DNA of 64,000 nucleotides from contig NC_134456.1 in NCBI RefSeq assembly GCF_047948215.1, positions 55,569,959 to 55,633,958 on the forward strand, written 5' to 3'. Positions within the stretch are counted from its first letter, which is position 1. Every line of letters begins with the position of its first letter. Below the pieces are notes generated by a model. The model saw only the letters and a program-made list of their open reading frames with translations. It had not been told where the DNA came from and ran no database searches. This DNA comes from Lycorma delicatula. Taxonomy: Eukaryota; Arthropoda; Insecta; Hemiptera; Fulgoridae. This document shows, piece after piece, positions 48,606 through 59,149 of the stretch. The position numbers were made by a program, and so were the translations under genes.

Positions 48606-50395
48606 CTTTTCCCACCTCAGAATAACCATGTTATTCATCCATTTCTGATTAGTCTTCACTTCTTGATTTATGATTTAATGTAAATTTTTAGAAGTGGGGG
48701 TCCTCCTCACCAACCTCAATTTATCCTCACCCCAGAATAACCATGTTATTCATCCATTTCTGTTTCCTGTTCACTTCTTGATTTATGAATTATTGGAAAT
48801 TTTTAGAGGTGGGGGCCCTCCTCCCCACCACACTTTATCACCACCCCAGAATAACTAAGTTATTCGCCCATTTCTGTTTCTTCTTCACTTCCAGATTTAT
48901 GAATAAGTAAAATTTTTTAGAAGTGGGAGCCGTCCTCCCCACCTCACTTTATCAACACCCCAAATAACTAAGTTATTCATTCATTTCTGTTTCTTCTTCA
49001 CTTCCAGATTTCTGAATTATTCAACATTTTCAGAGGTGGGGGCCCTCCTCCCCACCTCACTTTATCACCACCCCAGAATAACTACGTTATTCATCCATTT
49101 CTGTTTCTTCTTCACTTCCAGAATTATGAATTATTGAAAATTTTTAGAGGTGGGAGCCCTCCTCCCCACCTCACTTTATTTTCACCCTAGAATAACCATG
49201 TTATTCATCCATTTCTGTTTCCTCTTCACTTCTTGATTTATGAATTATTGGTAATTTTGAGAGGTGGGGGCCCTTCTCCCCACCTCACATTATCACCACC
49301 CCAGAATAACTATGTTATTCATCCATTTCTGTTTCTTCTTCACTTCCAGATTTCTGAATTATTGAAAATTTTCAAACTGGGGGGCCCTCCTCCCCACCAC
49401 ACTTTATCACCACCCCAGAATAACTAAGTTATTCGTCCATTTCTGTCTCTTCTTCACTTCCAGATTTATTAATTATTGAAAATTTTCAAAGGGTGGGGGC
49501 CCTCCTCCCCACCACACTTTATCGCCACCCCAGAATAACTAAGTTATCCGTCCATTTCTATCTCTTCTTCACTTCCAGATTTATAAATTATTGAAAATTT
49601 TCAGAGGCGGGGGCCATCCTCCCCACCTCACTTTATCACCACCCCAGAATAACTAAGTTATTCATCCATTTCTGTTTCTTCTTCACTTCCAGATTTATGA
49701 ATTATTGAAGATTTTCAGAGGTGGGGCCCTCCTGCCCACCTCACTTTATCATCACCCCAGAATAACTATGTTATTCATCCATTTCTGTTTCTTCTTCACT
49801 TCCAGATTTATGAATTATTGAAAATTTTCAGAGGTGGGGGCCCTCCTCCCCCCCACACTTTATCACCACCCCAGAATAACTAAGTTATTCGTACATTTCT
49901 GTTTCTTCTTCACTTCCAGATTTAAGATTTATTGGAAATTTTCAGAGGTGGGGGCCCTCCTCCCTACCTCACTTTATCACCACCCCAGAATAACATGTTA
50001 TTCATCCATTTCTGTTTCTTCTTCACTTCCAGATTTATGAATTATTGAAAATTTTCAGAGGTGGGGGCCCTCCTCCCAACCACACTTTATCACCACCCCA
50101 GAATAACTAAGTTATTCGTCCATTTCTGTTTCTTCTTCACTTCCAGATTTTTTAATTATTGAAAATTTTCAGAGGTGGGGGCCCTCCTCTCCACCTCATT
50201 TTATCACCACCCCAGAATAACTATGTTATTCATCCATTTCTGTTTCTTCTTCACTTCCAGATTTATGAATTATTGAAAATTTTTAGAGGTGGAGGCCCTC
50301 CTCCCCACCTCACTTTATCATCACCCCAGAATAACCATGTTATTCATCCCTTTCTGTTTTGCTGTTCACTTCTTTATTCATGAATTATTGTAATA
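48606..50395. repeat. 113-bp satellite array, about 16 divergent monomers
   Basis: The orientation is opposite to the left array, with the same monomer plan: AGGTGGGGGCCCTCCTCCCC, CACTTTATCACCACCCCAGA, then GAATAAC-N3-GTTATTC, then a TTTCTGTTTCTTCTTCACTT segment. Monomers differ from one another far more than in the left array, and no higher-order period was obvious. The central three bases of the inverted repeat vary (CAT, TAT, TAA, TAC), while both arms are usually kept. Frames such as 49233-49427 and 50159-50383 are repeat artefacts. Confidence 0.95.
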
Positions 50396-50414
50396 ATGAG
50401 CATTGAAAACTATC

Positions 50415-50840
50415 ATGGAAAAATTTACGCCGCCACAAATTTTATATATTTATTATTACACCATTTATAATTTAAAACATCGATGTTGTCAGTGATAGTT
50501 CAAGAAGATCGGAAATATCTAAACCAGATACTGCTACCAAATTATTCCAGTTATTTAAACAATTTTGCGACCAAATTATTCGACGTAATGTTCTAGTGAA
50601 TTGTTCTCCAAGCTCATGTGACTTAACACCAGTGGATTATTTTCTTTGGAGATGTTTTGCTCTCTGTTTATGCTGATAAACCAACAACAATTCACCCTTT
50701 GGAAGCAAACATAACTCTTGTTATTAACAGCATAGGTCCTGAATTACTTTTTATTTGGTTCAAATTTGGAATTATCGAATCTAACTCATCGTGGTTGACA
50801 TATGCCGGAAATTATTTTCATAAATTTAACGGAAAAATTA
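50415..50840 (+). pseudogene. Internally deleted DDE_3-type transposase, right-arm copy
   Basis: The plus-strand ATG at 50415 corresponds to the left-arm ATG at 12872. About 130 bp of the N-terminal coding region present on the left is missing. The C-terminal block SCDLTPVDYFLW lies near 50608-50645 and YADKPTTIHPLEANITLVIN begins near 50669. The DDE core is absent. The satellite ends about 20 bp upstream of the ATG, as on the left. Confidence 0.72.
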
Positions 50841-51285
50841 TCTTTGAGATAAAAACAAAATTGTCTTCTAACTTACCTTTTCATGTGTTTTATTTCAATT
50901 CAAAATTGATCACTCTAAAACAAACAACCATTATAAATGTTGTAAATGTGTACCACTTGTCTTTTCCACGTCTTCTTTATCACGTCTTTTGTTTACTCTA
51001 CTTATAAATATTTTTTTTTTAATTTATGTAACTTGTAATTATTTTTAGTTTTTAACCGAGATTATACACATGCACGTTTATTAGATATTTGAATAGAATT
51101 AAATATTTAAATTACATGACGTTGCTGTGTTACGAATTGAACACTGTTTAATAATTTATTATTTTAATTTTTATTAATAAAAAATAAAAATACTTTATTT
51201 AGTTCGTATGTAATAAAAAAATTCTAATGTAATATTTTTTATAGATCCATTGAAAGTAGTACCAGAAATGCTGCTGACTGTTGTA

Positions 51286-51790
51286 TTGTGATCGCGATAA
51301 TTTGGTTTTTCAGATTTCAACGGAAATATTCATGTTGACCATCCTTGAATCCATTTTGACTAGTTTCGGCGTGCCGTCTGTACGTACTACGTACGTACGT
51401 ATATATCTCGCATAACTGAAAAACATTTAGCCGTAGGATGTTGAAATTTTGGTTATAGGACTGATATAACATCTGGTTTTGCACCTCCCGTTTTGATTGC
51501 AATCGACTGGCCAAAAGTGTACATAAAAGCCCAAAATCCAAAAATATTTGAATTTTGGGCTTTTTCTTAACTGCAGTAATAAGCCATTTTGGAGAGCTTT
51601 TCAACAATATATCATAAGTGGTACGTATTTTTATGCTTTATGAAAAAAAGTACCACTTAATGGTTAAATAAGAGTTAAATAACTCTTGACTTCAGAGTTA
51701 TAACCAAGTAAAATTTTAATTAATGAAATATTTGGATCTTAATAAGGGAAGACACATCGGTCGAATCAGACTTCATTTTTTTTTTTACAG
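51286..51790 (+). repeat. Dispersed repeat family A, copy 3
   Basis: Collinear with 30865-31340: TTGTGATCGCGA, ATTTCAACGGAAATATTCAT, TACGTACGTACG, TTAGCCGTAGGATGTTGAAA, GATTGCAATCGACTGG. The 3' end ACACATCGGTCGAATCAGAC then a T run is the equivalent of the B-box-like end of copy 2. It starts exactly where similarity between the duplicated arms stops. A 96-residue reverse frame here is incidental. Confidence 0.8.
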
Positions 51791-53357
51791 CTTACATTGT
51801 TTACTTTGTTATATAATCTGTCATTTTCAACAAAAAAAAAAAACGAATTTTGTTTTGATGGAGAAGTAATTTAATCTATTTAAATCTGTTTTAATGAAAA
51901 TTGCTTTAGGTTAAGATGACAGCAATGGCGCAAAGGCTAAAATTCTTCTCTCAACGACAACACCAGTCTAAACTGGTGTTGTCTAAACGCATTGAAGAAC
52001 GTTTATGTTTCTGCCACTTGTAGAGATGCATTTGCATACATGCATACGCTATTAGACTTAAGTATATTTGTTCACGCGCTCTCTTGCGCACCCTACATCC
52101 ACAAACATTTGTCACACACATATCATATTTTTTACGTGAATAAGTTGTCACATGTAAAACCGTGTGCTAGTGCGCTAAATAGATGCATAAAATAAACCTC
52201 TGGTTGTTGAATTGCCTTTACAATCACTTTAAAACGTGATTGTAATGGTAAAGCAGAATGTTTTTATTGCGTGACAACATACGTTTTACCTTATTCCATG
52301 ATTCAATCAATATATTCATACTGTTTAATTACAACTGACTGGAACGAGAACAAGCCTATTCATAGTTTTTTTTTTTTTTTTAATTTTATAATCTCTGCAT
52401 TCGGAATACGATTATTTATTTATTATCAAAAGGCGTATCTTAAAAAGTTTTTTTAAAAATTTTATTCAGATTTATTTTTTCTTTCAATTTTCACCACTTA
52501 TTTTATGTAAGACGTTCTGTAAAGTACCAGGTAATTTTGTTTTAAGCAGTGTTACTTGGTTTTCCTGAGTCTTTGATTATTTACACATTATTCTTTATGT
52601 AGATTGTAAATAACACTTCTTTTTTCTATATTTCAATCAATTTTCTGTAAAAGTTTTATAATTTATTCCATTCTGTTTTATTTAATAATGGATAAAGATC
52701 ATCGTAATCTCAATCAGGTAGCGTTTTCTTTTTTTTATCTTGATTTCGATGACAAATATATTAATTAAAAATGTTTTCTTTGTATTTTAATTTTTTTTGA
52801 AAATGAACCGGCTTCATCGAATATACCGGTGACTACAAACTAACCTAGATAGTGTAGTGTGGCTACGTTAGATTTCAAGTGGATGGTGGAGTAGCTGTCA
52901 TATTTATCATTTATCTGCTCCTACTTTGTTTAATTTTTTTATTTAATTCAGTGGACTCTTAACTAGTGTGGCTTACATAGTTTTATATTAGCTATATTTT
53001 TTCAATTGTACTTAGTTTTAAACAAAATAATTGAGATACGAGAAATTACCTAAGGTAGCGTACCGTAATATTATGTAAAAAATTTCTCTGGAGATTGGTC
53101 TTATATTTTAATTGAAAAAAAAGATTAATTGTCATTACACCAGACAGAATGAAAAGATATTTTTTTTTACATGTTTATAAAAATAGTTACTTAGATTATT
53201 TTTATGCATATACCAAAAATCAAGATGATATATTTATTTTTTAAGGAGAAATTTCAAAATAGTAAATTTCATTATTACACCATTTTAGTAAAATAGGATA
53301 TTTTTAGTTATGACCATGTGTTCTTTAAAAGTTGTATGATAATACTGTATATTATTA

Positions 53358-53359
<2 letters not shown>
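51791..53359. other. AT-rich DNA with short hairpins
   Basis: No gene recognised. GACAACACCAGT and its complement at 51956-51983 form a 12-bp-arm hairpin with loop CTAA. An imperfect 10-bp-arm hairpin (TTACAATCAC) is at about 52212-52255. Confidence 0.5.

Positions 53360-53392
<33 letters not shown>
53360..53392. repeat. (TG)n microsatellite
   Basis: Pure TG run of about 33 bp. Confidence 0.97.
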
Positions 53393-53393
<1 letters not shown>

Positions 53394-53474
53394 CGGGGGA
53401 GTGTGCACGCGCAATTTATTGAAAAAAAATAAGTAAAATTTTTTTTCATAGCAGAGGATCGCAAATATCATTAC

Positions 53475-53790
53475 GTAATAAACAACTGCTGTACTCAGCG
53501 ATTTGGGCCTATGGATTCCAACTGTGGGGTACGACAAGCGAGAGTATCATTAAAGTCGTACAGAGATTCCAGATCGAACTCTTCTGAAATATAATAGAAG
53601 CACAGTGGTGTGCAAAAAACACTGAAATACACGATTGTCTGGGGGCTAACCGTTCGAGAGGAGATGCGGCGATTCGGTACAAGATACAAAACGAGACTGA
53701 ACAGACATATGAACTGGCTTGCAGTTAACCTCCTGGATAACAGCGAGGACGTAAGGCGCCGAAAGCGATAGCATATTGGTGTGTTTGGCA
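53475..53790 (+). pseudogene. Jockey-clade retrotransposon, C-terminal fragment
   Basis: The plus strand reads NKQLLYSAIWAYGFQLWGTT then SESIIKVVQRFQ, AQWCAKNTEIHDCLG and, after a frame change, TVREEMRRFGTRYKTRLNRH, MNWLAVNLLDNSEDVRRRKR up to a stop. This is the characteristic end of the jockey-type polyprotein, downstream of the reverse transcriptase. At least one TGA and one frameshift are present. It is truncated on its 5' side and followed within about 50 bp by an opposite-strand R1-like relic. Confidence 0.85.
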
Positions 53791-53829
53791 TGTCTACAGC
53801 CACCACCCCAACAATGTGGCTCTCGCCAC

Positions 53830-55060
53830 ATCGACTCGCCGCTTGTGAGTGGTCAGTTTTCCTCTTGATCTCAAGGTTCCAGGGTGGCCCGGTCTCTGGC
53901 ACTCCCAAGAGCAGGGCAGTCAAACATCAGGTGTTCATTTGACAGGACCTCCCCGCAGACACACAGCTCATCAGCTGCCCGGCGGAACCGATACAGATAA
54001 CGGTTCAAGTTGAGGTGGTTCGTGAGCATCTGGGCAGCCGTTGCCCTTAGAAACGAACTCGAAGCATACCGTCCACCCAGATCCTGTATAAACTTGTTCA
54101 AAGATCTTCCCTTAGTCATGGTGTCCAATTGCAGCTGCCATGCTTCCATCGCGTGGCTCTGCAGCCTCTTCCGCAGGCGGGAGATGGACAACTAAACGAA
54201 ATTTAGATTTGGTGTGTTATGATTACCGTGTATTATTGCTCAGGAACTGCCAGGGCTCGAAACCGCATCCCAAATATCTCAGCCTCCCGGCCTCTTTGCA
54301 ATCTCCACATGGCTGCCTGAACTTTCACCACTAAATCGATTGGCAGAGCCTTTCCCAATACGGTGGTAGCCTCGTAGGAGGTTGTTCTAAAAACACCATA
54401 CAATTAAGGCTATGCGCTGGGCACTCCTTAAATTTTGAAGAAGTGCTCTCTTCATATCCAACCTATGCGCCAAAATGGGTGCAGCGTACCTCGGAACACC
54501 ATGTACATTTGACAGCCTGATAACCCATAGTCTTTCCGACCAATCCTCCTAAGTTTGTGCATCACGGAGATGGCTTCTGCCGCTACTTGCCTAATGTGGT
54601 TCCTAAAATGCAAATTTTCATCAAACAAAACACTTATGAACTCTAAATCGGCTGATTACACAGCCTTTATATTTAATAGGATGGTTACGATTGTACGATA
54701 ATTTTTCTGCACCCTTGAGAATCATAAACTTCGTGTTGGGCACAGAAATCTTTAAATTTTGTATGTCCATCCAGCTCTCTGCGGTGAATAAGGCTGCCTG
54801 CGTCCAGTATTTTAGCTAAGATCGTGAATTACCACAAACTAAATGGATACAGTTATCGGCGAAAGCCTGGTCCGTGACCCCTTCTGGAAATTTCAATCCC
54901 AGAAATCCGTCGAATACCAGGTTCCACAGAAGAGGACTGAGAACGGAACCTTGCGGGCTTCCCCTGGTAACGGAGTTTTCCACAACTAGGTGCGCATCCT
55001 TAAACAAATTATTACTGTTATACGGTTATACAAATTATCACGTACCACGGCCTGCAGGGC
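53830..55060 (-). pseudogene. R1-clade retrotransposon relic (RT palm to C-terminal zinc knuckle)
   Basis: On the minus strand, VTRGSPQGSVLSPLLWNLVF followed by GFL..FADN lies at 54816-55007. This is the reverse transcriptase core with the second aspartate of FADD changed to Asn. A decayed thumb region follows. The C-terminal 106-residue block at 53871-54191 contains CVCGEVLSNEHLMFDCPAL, the zinc-knuckle-like motif (C-x-C-x7-H-x4-C) typical of R1-like elements. Stops and frameshifts separate them. R1 elements usually insert into rRNA genes, but no rDNA is visible here, so this is a dispersed relative or relic. Confidence 0.8.
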
Positions 55061-55534
55061 TACGAAAGGATTGCATATATTAAATCTGTGAGTTTTCCGG
55101 AATTTGAGATGAATCAACTACCCTAAGATGTTGTGCATTGCTTTCATTTTATTTCGCCACTTACTTTTGATGGTTTTTTGATTTTTTGTTTGTTTGATTA
55201 ATGTAATAGATGTAAATTTGTGTAATTGATAATACTATTTTTTGATGTTAATGCTGTTTTTTCTGAACTTGATTAATTTTCTTTGGTCTCATCTTTGTAT
55301 GTAATTATTTATGTTTATGTGTACAGTACAAGATATGTATATATACATTGTATATATACAATGTATATATACATTCTTCCAGTTATTTCAATTGAAACCC
55401 TTCTTTTCATATCATTTCTTTTGTATTCAAATTTACTTATAATTCAGGTAATTTGGAACTGATTTAAATTAAACACTGCGCCCAAAAAATCTTCTGTTTA
55501 AGTTATCTCGAAAAAACTTCTTAATGGACCACCA
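55061..55534. other. AT-rich spacer containing a 40-bp palindrome
   Basis: No coding potential recognised. The palindrome at 55335-55374 is listed separately. Confidence 0.5.
55335..55374. repeat. Perfect 40-bp palindrome
   Basis: The sequence from 55335 reads ATGTATATATACATTGTATA and continues as its exact reverse complement to 55374. It is TA-rich but not a simple microsatellite, because the CATTG/CAATG steps are placed symmetrically. Confidence 0.9.
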
Positions 55535-55543
55535 TATATATAT
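55535..55543 (+). promoter_or_regulatory. TATA-like sequence ahead of the RING reading frame
   Basis: TATATATAT about 50 bp upstream of the ATG at 55594. It is a plausible TATA box, but TA-rich runs are common here. Confidence 0.3.
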
Positions 55544-55593
55544 CGAAGCACTACCCGGTTAGCACTGAAGTCGAACACGCGTCGAATGACTTG

Positions 55594-56220
55594 ATGAATG
55601 GGATATTGAGGGCGAGACGACGGGCAATGCGATTAGTTGTTCGTTTCAACCACGATGCTCCGCCACCACCATCATCAGCATCACCATCTAACCATCAAGA
55701 AGAAGATGCAGAATCCGATGGGTCCGTAACGGATTTCAATCCGAACGACAACAACAGCAATAACAATGATAATCAGCCACCATCATCGCCATTACCAGAT
55801 AATGAATTACAAAACATACATGAAATTATCGATGGTGTTAATGGACAGAGTAGTAGTACCAATCATTGTGTTCGTCGTGGACATCAATGTCGACGTCGAC
55901 ATGTTCGAGTGTGTCGTCTTCCGGAGGTCACAATCGTGAATGTTAGTTCGACACCATGTCCACGTCGATCTCATTGTAGAACTCTAAATAGAATTCTACA
56001 ACAGGTCGACGCTAATTAAAGCCAGTCTGTTGAGGTCAATGATGGAAACTCATCAACCGACAGATTTCCGATCTGTTTAACAGAATCAATAACTGTCGAG
56101 TTGTTGGTTTGCAGTCATCGATACTGCGAAGGCTGTATGCGAAAATTAGCGAGGTACAGCAGAAATTGTCCCGTCTGTCGACGAGATGTATTGGGCTACC
56201 GCAGAAAAGTAATTTTTTAA
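55594..56220 (+). pseudogene. RING-finger protein frame with internal stop
   Basis: The first ATG is at 55594. A hydrophilic N-terminal half contains a Pro/Ser run (PPPPSSASPSNH), an acidic stretch and an Asn/Asp-rich run, followed by an Arg/Cys/His-rich part (CVRRGHQCRRRHVRVCR). A TAA at 56017-56019 interrupts the frame. The same frame then continues open to 56218-56220 and encodes a RING domain: F-PIC, C-SH-RYC, EGC, NCPVC. Every C3HC4 ligand is present except the first Cys, which is Phe (TTT, one base from TGT). RING domains usually act as ubiquitin ligases. It converges on the DNA polymerase relic, so both may belong to one Polinton-like element. A readthrough or selenocysteine-like explanation is not supported by anything visible. 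Confidence 0.65.
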
Positions 56221-56639
56221 AAAAATTATTCATATTATTTCATATTTTTTACATATAATTTTTTCACTTACAATAAAAGAAAGGCAATATATAGCCGCAC
56301 AAAAATGAAGAATAGTCGTGATCAATAATTTATTACATAATGGTTTTTTTAAATAAACGTAAGTCAATATATATTCGCATGATAAAAAAATGAACAATAG
56401 TCATGGTCGAGGACTACTAGGGTTTTGTTGGACTACAATAGTCATGTCCGTTGGCTATGAGCACTTTGTTTACGATACTTGGTCTCTTTTGTGGAGTGTT
56501 GTCGTCATTTTGCAAAGGGTTGCAATAATTTTGCAAAGGGTTTTCCTACAGTATCCATTGCAAAAGATTTTAGACACTGTGCAAAAAAAGTCTTTTTAAT
56601 GATTCCATTATGTACACAAGCGCGTACGGGATCAAAAGC
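56221..56639. other. Spacer between RING frame and polymerase relic
   Basis: AT-rich, with repeated TTGCAAAGGGTT motifs near 56510-56545 (three near copies). It may include decayed 3' coding sequence of the polymerase on the minus strand, but I could not follow it. Confidence 0.4.
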
Positions 56640-59080
56640 ACTTTGCACAATATATTTTCTATTAACAAGTCAAAATTCTTCTCCTTCTTGTTGAAATCGA
56701 GAATGCTATATATCTTAGCACGAAGTCAAACAAATTCACGAATAGCTTTTCCATTCATTTCGTCTTTGAATTTACCAAGTCGTTTCTTATTGGTATTACT
56801 AAAACATACGTGATCGCAAGGGTAATATGAAGTCGCGATCGATAATGTGAAGAATATCGTTGTAAACGTTATCGGTCACGATATGATACATCAGACTGTC
56901 CTTATCGGTCATTAGAAGATTTATATTATGACCGTACTTTTCCACCATGTAATCATAGTGGAATTCGTACATGATCATTTTGCTAATGTCCAATATGGTA
57001 AAACCGATGTAGATCGGACGATTGAGGAATATCTCCGTTTTCTTCAGACTTACCCCGACGAGATCCTTGTTATAGATGTACCAAGCCTTAACTATCGGTT
57101 TTGCAATCACCTTATCCAGCTTACGTTCGTTAGTGACCAGTTTGAAGTCTATTCTGTTTCGTACGTTTTCGAAGGACTTGCCGTACAACGCGTTGTTCAT
57201 TAACTTGAAAATGTCCTTTTCAAAACTGTTTCGTGCTTGCGCACGCGTTTCAGTATTGAAGTCGATGTACGGTTTCAACCAAGGAGACTGGGAGAATTCC
57301 AGAACTCTGTAAACGTTTTTCACTTTCAGTCCTAGTCGAGTGTACAACTTTAGGTTTCTGTAATGTAAAACATATCGTGCCTTGTCGTACAATGTTGTCA
57401 TTAATTTCTTTACGGGACATCTCTTTATGTCCTTCAAATAGGGGAACAACATGTCATCGGTTGGTACTAATCGTTCTGGTGCGAGAGGGTAATCTTTGTG
57501 ACGATCGTGCAGTTGTTGTGGATACTCGAGATCCACTTCCAAGATGTAGCCCTTTTCGCCTAGATCGTCAACCCCGTTAATATCGATATTGTCAATCTCT
57601 TCAGTACTCAACCACCTAAAATTAGCTTGTGGTAAGGGCTCAACCATGGCTCACCCGTAAAGGTTGTTGGAATCATAATATTGAACTTAGGACGTGGGGT
57701 CGGATGGGTCATATTGATCCGGAATATTTGGGTTGTTCGCCTTTCCGTACCCGTGTGAAATCATAGCTATACCACCGTGTGTGCCTTTTTCAACAAACAG
57801 ATGCATATCTATGTCTGTCAACAGTTCCAATTTTTGACAGGTAAATTTTAACATGGCATTCCACGTGAAATGGGGGGTGGAATAAAAGTGACAGGGGTCC
57901 AAACCGTAATATTGCATAGACGTACTTCGGAAATTTTCAAATACGTCCGCCAACAATAATACATCGCTAAGAAGGTAAAGATAGTGATAATCGCCTAACG
58001 TATTGCAGTCAAATATTTCCCACACGTTTTTGGTGTGGGTGTAATCTTTGGCTGTTATGTTCTCTCTTCTTAGCGTGCTGTAGAATGCCGTCTGCTGTGG
58101 AAGTTCGGTTTCGGAAAACTTGTTTACATGGGTCATGTATTCGTATGGGTAAACGCCTTTAGGGATTAAACAATCTCTTTTCTCGGGTAATGGGTAACAG
58201 TGCGTGAGACGTTTAAATACGGTGTCTTTGCCCTGACAATCTTTTACTAGATTTTCTACAAGTTTTTCGAGGTACGACGAAAGAAATTGTAAAGAGTCCA
58301 AGAACCTCAATGGACCAACGGACAGTGACTGTATCCGCTCAGACGTGTTGGCGATACAGTTTATTTTTACGTCGTCCTTGTATTTTCCCAAAGCTTGAAC
58401 TATGTGATGGCTATCGTAACCGCGGAGGTTATAAAAAAATACTGGAATATGCTCGGTGCGTTTACAATTTAAATTGCACTGATAATGACATGCACCAAGA
58501 AACCGCCCTGTGGTATGCGAGTGATGACGTACACGATTGTCGTTCAACTTGCAAAGACAAAGAAAACACTCGGTAGCCCTTTGAAATGGATCCCTGTCTT
58601 CGGGCGTCATCACTATCGGTTTTCGACAATCATAATTTTGTGCAATATATCGGCGTGTTAGAGCAAATCATCCAGCATCTTTTCAACGATATTTTCACCA
58701 TCAGTTCTCGCTTGGTAGACTACAGGACCTTCGGAAATCTGCCCGTCCTCATCAACGATTACATAGGCGTAACCGGATAGAAGATGATGGGCTACCTTAT
58801 CGGTAAAACTAGTGTTAGAATTAGGGGGGGCAGTGTCCATCGGATGAGCAAACGATTCGAAATCCGCATACACCGCATACGGAACGTAGAGTGTGGACGA
58901 GTAGACCCTAAACTTCATCACGCATTCCCATTCTTTAACAGGATCGGGTAATCTTATCCTTTGTGCACCGTGTCGCTTGCACTCGATGAAATGTTTGTTT
59001 AGGTTTTGTGTAGCGACGAGTGAACCTGATGAACTAAAACGGCGCAGACAATACGGACTATATTGACTGCTGCATCGACT
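56640..59080 (-). pseudogene. Protein-primed family B DNA polymerase relic (Polinton/Maverick type)
   Basis: The minus-strand order is as follows. An N-terminal C/H-rich segment lies near 59060-58990. Exonuclease motif I is YADFES at about 58870; motif II, NLRGYDSHHI, is near 58430; motif III, YLYLLSDVLLLADVFEN, is near 57980-57930. Polymerase motif A, YYDSNNLYG, lies near 57670, with LEVDLEYP at about 57530. Motif B is KLMNNALYGKSFENVR near 57200, and the motif C position reads TDKDSL near 56900. C-terminal sequence continues in another frame to about 56640. Lesions are a frameshift near 58660, TAA at 57687-57689, TGA at 57651-57653 inside motif A, Lys in place of the central residue of motif C, and a frameshift near 56810. 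The protein would replicate a linear element by protein priming. No integrase, packaging ATPase, protease or capsid gene of such an element was found. Confidence 0.85.
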
Positions 59081-59130
59081 CTATGTTAAACATGAATGGA
59101 GACGAGATAGCCCGTTCATACCAGGTTTGG

Positions 59131-59140
59131 TATTTATAAG
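59131..59140 (-). promoter_or_regulatory. TATA-like sequence upstream of the polymerase relic
   Basis: CTTATAAATA on the minus strand, about 55 bp upstream of the first clearly polymerase-like codons. Its position is suitable for a core promoter, but no transcription evidence exists. Confidence 0.3.
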
Positions 59141-59149
59141 GCAATAATG

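Larger units (their letters stand above)
47195..51280. mobile_element. Right arm of the inverted duplicated satellite-bearing segment
   Basis: Reverse-complement match to 11765-22485 with the same order: mariner relic (47195-47545), linker (47546-48605), satellite (48606-50395), transposase relic (50415-50840) and flank to about 51280. It is shorter mainly because it has only about 16 satellite monomers and a deletion in the transposase relic. Similarity stops at about 47195, inside the mariner relic, and at about 51280, immediately before dispersed repeat A. Confidence 0.8.

Noticed and set aside
55594..56220. Programmed stop readthrough in the RING frame
   Set aside because: No stimulatory structure or conserved context could be shown, and a second lesion (the lost first zinc ligand) favours ordinary decay.
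56928..58780. Plus-strand frames opposite the DNA polymerase
   Set aside because: Antisense shadows of a well-supported minus-strand coding region.
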